From Bradyrhizobium sp. STM 3809 (GTDB lineage: Bacteria > Pseudomonadota > Alphaproteobacteria > Rhizobiales > Xanthobacteraceae), in the NCBI RefSeq assembly GCF_000239795.1, contig NZ_CAFJ01000106.1, forward strand, positions 1-39,710: a DNA stretch of 39,710 nt, read 5' to 3'. The notes beneath the pieces are model-generated. The model was not told the origin of the DNA. It made no database searches and saw nothing but the letters and a program-made list of their open reading frames with translations. Shown here in pieces: positions 1-8,176 of the stretch. The stretch's first letter is position 1; every line of letters starts with the position of its first letter. The position numbers and the translations under genes are program-made.

Positions 1-1
1 G

Positions 2-136
2 ATTGGCACCGGCGAGTTCACCAACGACCGACTTGCGATCGACGTCGACGTGATGCTCGTTGCCCCCGACTCATCAGTTCAATTCGGCCATTCGATCGGC
101 GTGAAGCGCAATTGCCGGCGCCGCATCTCGGCCTGA
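2..136 (+). CDS. possible 3' end of a gene entering from the left edge
   Basis: A reading frame open from base 2 to a TGA at 134-136 gives 44 residues. The first half (about IGTGEFTNDRLAIDVDVMLVA) looks like an amphipathic strand plus a hydrophobic strand of a real protein. It is faintly reminiscent of the last strands of RidA/YjgF proteins. The last 20 residues are rich in Arg and Cys and look less natural. The frame overlaps the tail of the minus-strand ORF at 79-273, so one of the two ends may be wrong. No function is assigned; this may be chance. Confidence 0.25.
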   Translation: MGTGEFTNDRLAIDVDVMLVAPDSSVQFGHSIGVKRNCRRRISA

Positions 137-273
137 AGCTCCTGGGCGTATTGCTTGGCCCGCTCGCCGAGCAGCCGATAGGGCCCCCCGATCCGGCTGT
201 CCGCGGCCACCTGCTTGCGGACGCTCTCGTAATACGCCATCAAGCTTTCATCAGTTGAATTCACAAATCGCAT
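79..273 (-). CDS. short conserved-looking hypothetical protein, 64 aa
   Basis: This encodes a small charged protein beginning MRFVNSTDES and ending FTPIEWPN. The start at 271-273 is chosen because the frame upstream of it is Arg/Trp/Cys-rich and unlike a natural protein. From this Met the protein has a plausible amphipathic helix (MAYYESVRKQVAADSR) followed by RYLLGERAKQYAQEL-like helical sequence. Short proteins with this kind of composition are common and uncharacterised in Bradyrhizobium (recollection, not searched). There is no signal peptide, membrane segment or metal motif. The neighbours give no functional clue, since the divergent flavoprotein gene starts 200 bases away. Confidence 0.55.
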   Translation of the reverse strand: MRFVNSTDESLMAYYESVRKQVAADSRIGGPYRLLGERAKQYAQELQAEMRRRQLRFTPIEWPN

Positions 274-470
274 CCACGCGCCCTCGCAAACCAATCCCCC
301 TCGCTGCCAAGTTTGCACGGCTTTTCGGCCGCGGCAGCGACATAAGTTAACGCGCCATTGCCGCAAAAGGTTCCACTTGCGTTCCGCTGTCCGCGCCGGT
401 TGACGCCGTGCCTGGAGGAACCCTTCCGTCGCTCGATGTTTGGTTCCGTCCAACCCATGCGAGGGCGGCG

Positions 471-1370
471 ATGCGCTGCGAGGTTCTGGTCATCGGCGGC
501 GGACCTGCGGGGCTGATGGCCGCGATCTATCTGGCGCGGTTCCGGCGTCGTGTCGTCGTCATCGATGGCGGGGCATCACGAGCGGCGCTGATTCCGCGAA
601 GCCACAATCTGCCGGGGTTCCCGGCTGGCCTTCCAGGCGGAGAACTGCTGGCGCGCATGCGGCGGCAGGTCGAGGAACTCGGCGTGCCCATCGTCCGCGG
701 CACGGTGACGGCGCTCGAAATGGGGAACGGCGACATCATCGCCTCCTACGACGGCGAACCGATCATGGCGCAACGCGTGATGCTGGCCACGGGGATCGTC
801 GACAAACAGACACCGCTCGCCGACTGGACGTCGGCGGTGCGCGATGGCGAACTGCGCTATTGTCCCGTCTGCGACGGCTTCGAGGCCACCGGGCGGAAGA
901 TCGCGATCATTGGTCCCCTCGAGCATGCCGCCGGCAAGGCGCTGTTCATGCGCGTCTACAGTTGCGACGTCACGTTGATCCCGGTCGGCGACGAACGGAA
1001 CGACGCCAGGCGCCGCGAGCTCGACGCAGCCGGCGTCCGCGTCACGCCGCCGCTTCACGCGCTGCGCCGTGGCGAGGGGGCAATCGTGGCGGCGTTCGCA
1101 GATGGCAGCAGCGAACGGTTCGAGATCGTGTATCCGGCGATGGGCGCCGACGTTCGCTCCGACCTCGCCATCAGGCTCGGCGCGCGGCATACGCCGGACG
1201 GCTTTCTCGAGGTCGACACCAAACAGCGCTGCGGCGTCGACGGTCTCTACGGCATCGGCGACGTCGTGACGGATCTGCATCAGATCGCGGTCGCCTTTGG
1301 CCACGCTGCAGTCGCGGCATGCCACGCACATCATTCGTTGCCGATGCGCTATGCGGGGCCATCGGGCTGA
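471..1370 (+). CDS. thioredoxin-reductase-like NAD(P)/FAD oxidoreductase
   Basis: This is a 299-aa flavoprotein of the pyridine nucleotide-disulfide oxidoreductase class II fold. The FAD dinucleotide motif GGGPAG is at residues 9-14. A redox-active pair C131-PV-C134 sits in CPVCDGF, matching the CxxC context of thioredoxin reductases. A C-terminal GIGDVV (about 261-266) contacts FAD. The NAD(P) motif between them ([10 protein letters not shown]) is degenerate compared with GxGxxA, so the electron donor is uncertain. The start at 471 puts the FAD motif at the usual distance and has GAGGGCGG just upstream; a frame extension to 408 carries no domain. It probably reduces a small disulfide protein or peroxide system. 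It stands alone, with no thioredoxin gene next to it. Confidence 0.85.
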   Translation: MRCEVLVIGGGPAGLMAAIYLARFRRRVVVIDGGASRAALIPRSHNLPGFPAGLPGGELLARMRRQVEELGVPIVRGTVTALEMGNGDIIASYDGEPIMAQRVMLATGIVDKQTPLADWTSAVRDGELRYCPVCDGFEATGRKIAIIGPLEHAAGKALFMRVYSCDVTLIPVGDERNDARRRELDAAGVRVTPPLHALRRGEGAIVAAFADGSSERFEIVYPAMGADVRSDLAIRLGARHTPDGFLEVDTKQRCGVDGLYGIGDVVTDLHQIAVAFGHAAVAACHAHHSLPMRYAGPSG

Positions 1371-1455
1371 GCCGTCTCGGGAGAGTTTGATCACAACCTG
1401 AAATCGCGATATCCTATGTAAGTGCCGCTGGCGTTGACGTGTCGGACCATGGCCC

Positions 1456-1644
1456 ATGGACAGGAAATCGGCATGTTTGGCGGCTGCGTCCAGCTGCCGT
1501 GAGGAGGCCGAGCGTGATCCCGCCCGGCGCGATCTCTGGCTGCAGCAGGCTTCGAAATGGATGGCGCTCGCGGCCGAGCAGGCGGGGCACGCCTTGATCG
1601 TTTGCGATCACCTTTCAGTGGCGAAGCAGGACACCCGCCACTGA
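1456..1644 (+). CDS. short hypothetical protein, 62 aa
   Basis: The frame starts MDRKSACLAAAS and runs through a helical, Ala/Glu-rich centre (CREEAERDPARRDLWLQQAS) to TGA. The composition and the pattern 'helix - DPA - W - helix' resemble short uncharacterised Bradyrhizobium proteins that I recall but could not search for. There is no membrane segment or recognisable domain. It lies between the flavoprotein gene and the 3' end of the peptide-transporter operon, and converges with the latter. The function is unknown; it could be a stress-related small protein, but nothing in the sequence proves that. Confidence 0.5.
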   Translation: MDRKSACLAAASSCREEAERDPARRDLWLQQASKWMALAAEQAGHALIVCDHLSVAKQDTRH

Positions 1645-1684
1645 CCCATCGTTAGTGAGCTATCTAGATTGACCCATCTTCACG

Positions 1685-1706
1685 GATCGATCGCCGCTGA
1701 TCGATC
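1685..1706. terminator. stem-loop at the end of the peptide-transporter operon
   Basis: GATCGATC (1685-1692), a six-base loop and GATCGATC (1699-1706) form an 8-bp hairpin touching the stop codon of the last permease gene. No U-tract follows on the minus strand, so it would not be a classical intrinsic terminator. It may only protect a 3' end. Confidence 0.3.
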
Positions 1707-2563
1707 TACTGCAGCGTCGGATCCAGCTTGTCGCGCAGCCAGTCGCCGATCACCGACACTGCGAGCGTAGTCACCACGATCGTGACCGCCGGCGCCAGCA
1801 TGATCCACGGCGCGCGCGTGAGATATTCGCGGCCGTAGCCGACCATGTTGCCGAGGCTGGTCATCGGCGGCTGCACGCCGAGGCCGAGGAACGACAGGCC
1901 TGACTCCAGCAGGATGACTTCCGGAAACACCAGCGTCATCGACACGATCAGGGTCGAGGCGATGTTCGGCAGGATGTGCTTCAGATAGACGCGCTGCGGC
2001 GTGGCTCCCAGTTGGCGCACGGCCGCCGCATAGCCCTGCGCATTGGCGGAGATCGCCAGCCCGCGCGCGATGCGCGCGTAGCGTTCCCAGCCGAACAGGC
2101 CCATCAGTCCGATCAGTAGCGGCAGCGAGTTGCCGAAGAAGGCGAGCACGGCGAGGGCGAGGATCAGGAACGGCATGCTGGCCTGGAAATCCGCCAGCAT
2201 CAGCACGGCCTGCTCGACCAGGCCGCGGAAATGCGCGGCGAGGAAGCCCAGCGTGGTGCCGACGATGGCGGAGATCGCGGTCGCGCCGAATGCGATCAGC
2301 AGCGAGATCCGGATCGAGACGATCAGGCGGGACAGCACGTCGCGGCCGAGCTCGTCGGTTCCGAGCCAATGCGCCGGATTGCCCGGCAGCGACAGGCGAT
2401 TGCGCAGGTCGAACTTGGTGAAGCCGTAGGGCGCGATCTGGTCGGCGAAGATGGCGACCACCAGCATGGCGGCGATCCAGCCGATGGCGATGCCGACGGA
2501 GACGGGGATGTTCGGCCAGCGCAGCCGCCTTGCGGCGGGCACCTTCATCGCGACGTCGGTCAT
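1706..2563 (-). CDS. peptide/nickel-type ABC transporter permease (DppC/OppC family)
   Basis: This is a 285-aa inner-membrane permease, the last gene of the importer operon. After a cytoplasmic start it has a first membrane segment (about residues 20-40). It then carries the OppC-typical stretch NPAHWLGTDELGRDVLSRLI, which is diagnostic of the DppC/OppC N-terminal region. The BPD transport domain has the EAA-type loop around GYAAAVRQLGATPQRVYLKHILPN, which docks on the ATPases. The start codon overlaps the stop of the preceding permease gene by four bases (ATGA), indicating translational coupling. The length is normal for the family. The substrate cannot be read from the permease. Confidence 0.9.
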   Translation of the reverse strand: MTDVAMKVPAARRLRWPNIPVSVGIAIGWIAAMLVVAIFADQIAPYGFTKFDLRNRLSLPGNPAHWLGTDELGRDVLSRLIVSIRISLLIAFGATAISAIVGTTLGFLAAHFRGLVEQAVLMLADFQASMPFLILALAVLAFFGNSLPLLIGLMGLFGWERYARIARGLAISANAQGYAAAVRQLGATPQRVYLKHILPNIASTLIVSMTLVFPEVILLESGLSFLGLGVQPPMTSLGNMVGYGREYLTRAPWIMLAPAVTIVVTTLAVSVIGDWLRDKLDPTLQ

Positions 2564-3489
2564 GCCGCGGCTCCCTTGCTGCGCAGCCTGGGATCGAGCA
2601 GGCCATAGAGGAAATCGACGATCAGGTTCGACGTCACCATCGTCATCGCCACGAGCAGCAGGATGCATTGCACCACCGCGAGATCGCGATTGGCGACGGC
2701 GACGACCAGCAGCCGGCCGACGCCGGGCCACGAGAACACGCTCTCGACCACGACGGCGCCCGCGATGAGACTGCCGACCATGAAGCCGAGGATCGTGACG
2801 GTGGGGATCGCAGCATTCGGCAGCGCATGGTCGGTGATGACGCGGCGCCACGGCACGCCCTTGGCGGAGGCCGTGCGGATGTAGGGCTGGCCGAGGATCT
2901 CCAGCATCGCGCTGCGCGTGAAGCGGGCGAGCACGGCGGCGCCGCCGAAGCCGAGCGTGACGATCGGCAGGATGGCGTGGCGCCACGACTCCTGTCCGCC
3001 CGAGGGCAGCCAGCCGAGCTGCACGGCGAAGATCAGCACCAGCAGCAGCGCCAGCACGAAGCTCGGCACGGTGAAGCCGGCCACCGCCGTGATCATCACC
3101 GCGCGGTCGATCGCCGAGCCGCGGTGGAGCGCGGCATAGATGCCGGCGGGAATGCCGAGCAGCACCTTCACCAGGAAGGCGGGAATGGTGAGCGCGAGGG
3201 TCGCGGGGATGCGCTCGAGCACGAGCTGGATGGCCGGACGGCCGTCGCGCATCGAGCGCCCGAGCTCGCCCTGGCCGATCGCCTTGAAGTAGTCGAGATA
3301 CTGCACCCAGATCGGATGATCGAGGCCCCACGCCTTGCGGAACGCCTCGATCACCTCGGGCGGCGCCTCGGGCCCCATGATCATCAGCGCGGGATCGCCT
3401 GAGAGCCGCAGCACGATGAAGGCGAAGGTGACGACCAGCGCGATGGTCAGCAGCGCGCGGCACAGGCGGATGGCGAAGAAGCGCAGCAT
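2560..3489 (-). CDS. peptide/nickel-type ABC transporter permease (DppB/OppB family)
   Basis: This 309-aa inner-membrane permease starts MLRFFAIRLCRALLTI, with the first membrane helix at once, as in DppB/OppB. The following periplasmic part has the family's GDPALMIMGPEAPPEVIEA segment and GLDHPIWVQY. The ATPase-docking loop is around PYIRTASAKGVPWRRVITDHALPN, and the C-terminus FLYGLLDPRLR is the usual OppB ending. The start shares one base with the stop of the upstream ATPase gene. It forms the transmembrane pathway together with the permease encoded just downstream. Confidence 0.9.
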   Translation of the reverse strand: MLRFFAIRLCRALLTIALVVTFAFIVLRLSGDPALMIMGPEAPPEVIEAFRKAWGLDHPIWVQYLDYFKAIGQGELGRSMRDGRPAIQLVLERIPATLALTIPAFLVKVLLGIPAGIYAALHRGSAIDRAVMITAVAGFTVPSFVLALLLVLIFAVQLGWLPSGGQESWRHAILPIVTLGFGGAAVLARFTRSAMLEILGQPYIRTASAKGVPWRRVITDHALPNAAIPTVTILGFMVGSLIAGAVVVESVFSWPGVGRLLVVAVANRDLAVVQCILLLVAMTMVTSNLIVDFLYGLLDPRLRSKGAAA

Positions 3490-4481
3490 CACGCGGCGTC
3501 CTGGGTCTGCGCGGGCGCGCCGGTCACGAGATGGCACGCCACCTGTCGCTGCGGATCGAGCGCGGTGAGCACGGGCACCTCGGCCTTGCAGCGCGCGGTC
3601 GCGAGGCGGCAGCGCGGGTGGAAGGCGCAGCCGGAGGGGCGCGCGGCGGGATTGGGCGGATCGCCGCTCAGCACGATGCGGCCGGTACTGCGGCGGCCCG
3701 GCGCCGGCGAGGCCGACACCAGCGCCTGCGTGTAGGGATGCTGTGGCCGCGCGAACAGATCGTCCGCATCGCCATACTCCACGATGCGGCCGAGATACAT
3801 CACGGCGACCTTGCTGCTGATCTGCCTGACGACGCGGAGATCGTGGCTGATGAACAGCATGGTGAGGCCCAGTCGGGCCTGGAGATCGACGAGCAGGTTG
3901 ACGACCTGGGCCTGGATCGAGACGTCGAGCGCGCTGACCGGCTCGTCGCAGACCAGGAAGTCGGGCTTCGTTGCCAGCGCCCGCGCCAGCACGATGCGCT
4001 GGCGCTGGCCGCCCGAGAGTGCGCCGGGGTAGCGGCGGCCGTGGCCGTCGTTGAGATCGACCGCGTGCAGCAACTCGTGCACGCGCGCGTCGCGCTCGGC
4101 TTTGCTTCCGATATTGTGGATGTCGAGCGGCTCGCGGATCTGCTCGGCGACCGGCAGCCTGCGGTCGAGCGCGCCCAGCGGATCCTGGAAGATCATCTGC
4201 ATGCGTGCGCGCTGGGCGCGCCACGTCGCCGTGCCCGGTGCCGCGATCGGCGCGCCATCGAAGCGCACGCTGCCGTGGTCCGGAGGTTCCAGCCCGAGCA
4301 CCATGCGGCCGGTGGTCGACTTGCCGGAGCCGGACTCGCCGACGATGCCGAGCGTCTCGCCCTTCGGAATCGAGAAGCTCAGGCCGTCGACGGCGTGGAC
4401 GGAGGTGGGACGCCCGAAGAGGCCGGCCCGCATCCGATAGGTGCGCGAGATCTCGCTGACTTCGAGGAGCGGCGTCGTCAT
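3489..4481 (-). CDS. peptide-type ABC transporter ATPase (OppF/DppF family)
   Basis: This 330-aa cytoplasmic ATPase has Walker [10 protein letters not shown] (48-56), a Q-loop at FQDPLGALD (about 98-106), the signature LSGGQRQR (about 155-162), Walker B FLVCDE (175-180) and the H-loop ISHDL. The C-terminal oligopeptide-transporter extension is present: GCAFHPRCRLATARC, a cysteine-containing motif typical of OppD/F. The N-terminus (TYRMRAGLFGRPTSVHAVDGLSF) is the OppF type, with the extra loop before the P-loop. Its start overlaps the end of the preceding ATPase gene by four bases. It pairs with that protein to energise the two permeases. Confidence 0.9.
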   Translation of the reverse strand: MTTPLLEVSEISRTYRMRAGLFGRPTSVHAVDGLSFSIPKGETLGIVGESGSGKSTTGRMVLGLEPPDHGSVRFDGAPIAAPGTATWRAQRARMQMIFQDPLGALDRRLPVAEQIREPLDIHNIGSKAERDARVHELLHAVDLNDGHGRRYPGALSGGQRQRIVLARALATKPDFLVCDEPVSALDVSIQAQVVNLLVDLQARLGLTMLFISHDLRVVRQISSKVAVMYLGRIVEYGDADDLFARPQHPYTQALVSASPAPGRRSTGRIVLSGDPPNPAARPSGCAFHPRCRLATARCKAEVPVLTALDPQRQVACHLVTGAPAQTQDAA

Positions 4482-5452
4482 TCGGCGGCGAGCTCCACCG
4501 GCAGCCGCTGCGGCCGCAGGCAGGCGACCGCGCGGTCCAGCTCGACCGGCGCCAGCGGCGGCACGCGCGCGTGACAGCCGTCGCCGACGTGGGCACAACG
4601 CGGCGCAAAGGCGCAGCCGCTCGGCAGCGCGCGCGGATCGGGCACCGTGCCGGGAATCGCCTGCAGCCGCCTGCGCGCGCCATCGAGCGGCGGCAGCGCG
4701 CCGATCAGGCCCTGCGCATAGGGATGCCAGGGATCGTCGAACAGACGCGTGGCGGGCGCGCGCTCGACGATGCGGCCGGCATACATCACGCAGACGCGGT
4801 CGCAATTCTCGGCGACGACGCCGAGATCGTGGCTGATCAGCACCATCGCCATGTTGAACTCGCGGCGTACCGCGGCCAGGAGATCGAGGATCTGCGCCTG
4901 GATGGTGGCGTCCAGCGCGGTGGTCGGCTCGTCGGCGATCAGCAGGTCGGGCTGGCCGGCCAGCGCCATCGCGATCATGATCCGCTGGACCTGGCCGCCG
5001 GAGAATTCGTGCGGATAGGCTGACAAGCGCCTGTTGGCGTCGGGAATGCCGACGAGATCGAGCAGCCGGAGCGCCTCGACCCGCGCGGCCTCGCCGCGCA
5101 GGCCGCGATGCAGTCCGAGACTCTCGCACAGCTGGCGGCGGATGGTGAGCACCGGGTTGAGCGCGCTGGCAGGATCCTGGAAGATCATCGCGATGCGCCG
5201 GCCGCGCACCTGGTCGAGCACCTTGCCATCGGCCCCGATCAGCTCGCGACCGTCGAGCGTGGCGGAGCCGGCCACCTTCGCCTTCGCAGGCAGAAGTCCG
5301 AGCGCCGCGAGCCAGGTCACCGACTTGCCGGATCCGGACTCGCCGACGAGGCCGACGGCCTCGCCCTTGGCAATGTCGAGATCGATGCCATGCAGCACTT
5401 GTGTGCCGTCGAAGGCGACCTGGAGGCCGGAGATGCTGACCAGCGGCGCCAC
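4478..5452 (-). CDS. peptide-type ABC transporter ATPase (OppD/DppD family)
   Basis: This 324-aa ATPase has Walker A GESGSGKS (37-44), Q-loop [10 protein letters not shown] (about 91-100), signature SGGQVQR (151-157), Walker B LLIADEP (170-176) and H-loop ISHDLGVV. The C-terminal oligopeptide domain carries [15 protein letters not shown], the cysteine motif of this subfamily. It starts four bases after the binding-protein gene ends and overlaps the next ATPase gene, so both are coupled. The pair of dissimilar ATPases is the usual arrangement for Opp/Dpp importers. Confidence 0.9.
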   Translation of the reverse strand: MAPLVSISGLQVAFDGTQVLHGIDLDIAKGEAVGLVGESGSGKSVTWLAALGLLPAKAKVAGSATLDGRELIGADGKVLDQVRGRRIAMIFQDPASALNPVLTIRRQLCESLGLHRGLRGEAARVEALRLLDLVGIPDANRRLSAYPHEFSGGQVQRIMIAMALAGQPDLLIADEPTTALDATIQAQILDLLAAVRREFNMAMVLISHDLGVVAENCDRVCVMYAGRIVERAPATRLFDDPWHPYAQGLIGALPPLDGARRRLQAIPGTVPDPRALPSGCAFAPRCAHVGDGCHARVPPLAPVELDRAVACLRPQRLPVELAAE

Positions 5453-5456
5453 GGCG

Positions 5457-7094
5457 TCACGCTCCGTAATTGCCGGTGCGGAAGTCCATCGCGAAGGCCG
5501 GCGAGGCCTTCCACTTGATCGACTTCGGCTTGGCCGTGAAGGTCGCGTTCTGATGCAGCACCGTGTAGGCCGGATCCTCGCGCTCGGCGATCTGCAGCAT
5601 GCGGCCGAACGCCTTCTTGCGCGCCGCGCGATCGGTCGAGGTCTCCAGGAATTCGGAGAGCTGGTTCAGCTCGGCATTGCTGTATTCGCCGACCTGCTGC
5701 TGCTGGCCGTTCGGGCCATGCTGGGCAACCAGCGACGACACCGGATCATTGAACGCGGCCGAGTTCGACCAGTCGCGCACGGCGCGGTTCGGGGCGCGTT
5801 CGAGGATCTGCGACCAGTTCTCCTTGGTCTCGATCTGAACGTTGAGGCCGACCGCCTGCCACATCTCGACCAGCACCTGCGCGGTCGCGACCTGGTTGGT
5901 GTAGTAGTTGTTGAGCAGGCGGTAGGGGATCGGGTCACCCTTGTAGCCGGCCTGCTTCAAGAGGTCCTGCGCCAGCTTCGGGTCGAAGGCGGGCACGCTC
6001 CAGTCGGCGATGAACATGTCGCCGTAGAACTCCCATTGCAGACCCTTCGGCACGCGGGTGCGGCCGGCCCACAGGCTGTCGACGATGGCCTGGCGGTCGA
6101 TCGCGTGGGTGAAGGCGCGGCGCACCAGGGGATTGGCGAGCTGCGGATGGTTCTTGTCGAACACGGTGAGGCGATGGTTGAGGATGGTGCCGCCCTGGAC
6201 CTCGAACGCCGCGTTCTTCTCGATGCCCGCGATCTGGTCCGGCGGGATGTCGCAGGCGAATTGATATTCACCGGAGAGCAGGCCGTTGATGCGGCTCGCG
6301 ACCTCCGGCACCTCGACGAAGCGGATACGCTTGAGCGGCGGGCGGCCGCCCCAATATTCGTCATGCGCTTCGAGCGTGAGCGACACGTCTGGCTTGAACT
6401 CGACGATCTTGTAGGGGCCGGTGGTGATCGGCTTGCGCGCCCAGTCGAGATAGCTCGCCGCTTCTTCCCAGCCGCGCCGGCTCATGATGTCGGAGCCGTA
6501 GCGCATCAGGCGGCCTTCGATGGTGACGTCGGGCGTCGCGTTGACGAAGCGCACCGTGTATTTGTCGACGGCGTCGACGCGGACAAGATCCGGCCACATC
6601 CGGCGGGCGACGCCGATGACGTCCGGCGGCAGCTCCTTGCCCGGGCGCGGCGTCGGGATCTTCTCGAACGCCTTGATGGTGGTGCGGCTCTTGGCCTCGC
6701 TGTCGCCGAACATGCGCTCGCGGCTGAACGAGAACACGACGTCCTCGGACGTCATCTCGTCGCCATTGTGGAACTTGACGCCCTGGCGCAGCTTCAACTC
6801 GACGGTCTGGTCGTCGATGCGCTTCCACTCGGTGGCGAGGCCGGGCACGGCCTCGAGATTGCCGCGGAAGTTCTTCGAGATCAGGCTTTCCCACAGCGAG
6901 GAGTAGAACACGCGCTCGCCGACATTGGATTGCTCGCGCAGCACGTCGAGCACGTTCGAATTGGTGACCTTCTGCACGGCGATGGTGACGGAGGGGCGGT
7001 TATCGGCTTGCGCGATCGACACGCGCGGCAGGATGAAGCTGCCGCCGATGGCGGCGCCGGCGCCGAGCAGGCCGCGGCGGGTGAGCTTAATCAT
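5457..7094 (-). CDS. extracellular solute-binding protein, family 5 (peptide/nickel/opine type), probable Tat export
   Basis: This 545-aa periplasmic binding protein captures the substrate for the importer encoded downstream. The N-terminus MIKLTRRGLLGAGAAIGG has a twin-arginine pair followed by a hydrophobic stretch and an Ala-Gln-Ala cleavage region near residue 30, which suggests Tat export. The mature part has the SBP_bac_5 hallmarks: VYSSLWESLI-like strand, GLATEWKRIDDQTVELKLRQ, then VKFHNGDEMTSEDVVFSF. The start at 7094 is chosen because an AGAGAG ribosome site lies just upstream and because a longer frame would bury the signal. Family 5 proteins bind peptides, nickel, opines or oligosaccharides, so the ligand is open. 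Confidence 0.9.
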   Translation of the reverse strand: MIKLTRRGLLGAGAAIGGSFILPRVSIAQADNRPSVTIAVQKVTNSNVLDVLREQSNVGERVFYSSLWESLISKNFRGNLEAVPGLATEWKRIDDQTVELKLRQGVKFHNGDEMTSEDVVFSFSRERMFGDSEAKSRTTIKAFEKIPTPRPGKELPPDVIGVARRMWPDLVRVDAVDKYTVRFVNATPDVTIEGRLMRYGSDIMSRRGWEEAASYLDWARKPITTGPYKIVEFKPDVSLTLEAHDEYWGGRPPLKRIRFVEVPEVASRINGLLSGEYQFACDIPPDQIAGIEKNAAFEVQGGTILNHRLTVFDKNHPQLANPLVRRAFTHAIDRQAIVDSLWAGRTRVPKGLQWEFYGDMFIADWSVPAFDPKLAQDLLKQAGYKGDPIPYRLLNNYYTNQVATAQVLVEMWQAVGLNVQIETKENWSQILERAPNRAVRDWSNSAAFNDPVSSLVAQHGPNGQQQQVGEYSNAELNQLSEFLETSTDRAARKKAFGRMLQIAEREDPAYTVLHQNATFTAKPKSIKWKASPAFAMDFRTGNYGA

Positions 7095-7145
7095 GGCAAT
7101 CTCTCTATGGTGCGAGGTTGTCAGGTACAAAAGGCAGTCGAGGGC

Positions 7146-7967
7146 TTATTGCGCGAGCTCGAGCGACGCGAGGTACGCCGCGCCGGCCTTGACGTGATCG
7201 TGGTTGCGCAGCTCGAGGATCAGGCGCGGATTGGAATTGAGCTTCGCCAGCGCGCGGAACACGGCGATCCAGCGGATGTTGCCTTCGCCCGGCGCCCAGT
7301 GGCGGTCGGCGTAGCCGTCAGTGTCCTGCAGATGGACGTGGGTCAGCATGTCGCCGGCGGCATCGACATAGTAGTCGACCGGCGGCGCGCCGGTGGAGTG
7401 ATGCGCGTAGTTGGCATGTCCGGTATCGAGCGACACGCGGACCTTGCTGCTGCCCAGCGCCTTTGCCAGGCCGACACGATCCAGCGGATTCTTGTCCTCG
7501 ATATTTTCGATGACCAGCTCGCAATCGGCCTGCTCGGCGGAGGCGATGACATCCGACAGCGTCGCGCGCACGCGTTCGATCAGCGCCTCGCGATTGTCGG
7601 GCAGCATGTCGATGTTGTTGTAGTCCCAGGTCGTGTAGGGCGAGTGGATCACCATCTGCGTGGCGCCGAGGAACTCGGCGACCTCTAGGCCCTGCAGCAG
7701 GCGCTTGGTCACGGCGCGGCGGATCATCGGATCGTGGCTGGCGATGGTGAAGCCCCAGAACGGGCCATGGATGCCGAGCCGGCCAGTGTGACCGTCCAGC
7801 ATCGATTTGATTTCCTTGGCGGTGCCGCGCCAATCGCTGTCGAGCAGGTCGGCGCGGAAGAAGTCCTGGATCTCGAGATCGCGCTGGCGCTCGAGCAGCC
7901 AGTCGGTGTGTGCCGGAATCGATTTGACGGAGAGGGCGGCGCCCAGGACGGGCAGCGTGGCGGACAT
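7146..7967 (-). CDS. sugar phosphate isomerase/epimerase-like TIM-barrel protein
   Basis: This 273-aa protein belongs to the xylose isomerase-like/AP-endonuclease-2 TIM-barrel family. The metal-site residues expected at strand ends are visible: Glu in ELVIENIED, Asp/His in SLDTGHAN, His in THVHLQDTDG and Glu in LILELRN. The start at 7967 has AGGGGAT at a good distance. It is the first gene of the minus-strand run, 51 bases ahead of the binding-protein gene, so it is probably co-transcribed with the importer. That association suggests the imported compound is, or releases, a sugar or polyol derivative (inference). Reaction and substrate are unknown. Confidence 0.75.
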   Translation of the reverse strand: MSATLPVLGAALSVKSIPAHTDWLLERQRDLEIQDFFRADLLDSDWRGTAKEIKSMLDGHTGRLGIHGPFWGFTIASHDPMIRRAVTKRLLQGLEVAEFLGATQMVIHSPYTTWDYNNIDMLPDNREALIERVRATLSDVIASAEQADCELVIENIEDKNPLDRVGLAKALGSSKVRVSLDTGHANYAHHSTGAPPVDYYVDAAGDMLTHVHLQDTDGYADRHWAPGEGNIRWIAVFRALAKLNSNPRLILELRNHDHVKAGAAYLASLELAQ

Positions 7968-8176
7968 GTGACGAGATCCCCTGCTTGAGACCTCGTGACG
8001 GCTAGCGAAGTTCGATGACGCCGCCATGAAGGGCTGTGGATGGCGACCGCGACATCTTGTGTGCTTTCACTCTTGGCGGTTCGCCGCCAACCTATCTCTT
8101 GGGTAGACGATCGCTCCCGGCATCTACTTGACGTAGCCGCGGGAATTGCAACAATGCGGCAAAAAGGGGGCGTGGC

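Noticed and set aside
408..470. Longer N-terminus of the thioredoxin-reductase-like protein
   Set aside because: The added 21 residues precede the FAD strand and do not resemble the family; the internal ATG has a better ribosome site.
5034..7688. A long plus-strand open frame (884 codons) opposite the binding-protein and isomerase genes
   Set aside because: It is the complement of well-recognised genes and shows only Arg/Val/Leu-rich sequence without motifs.
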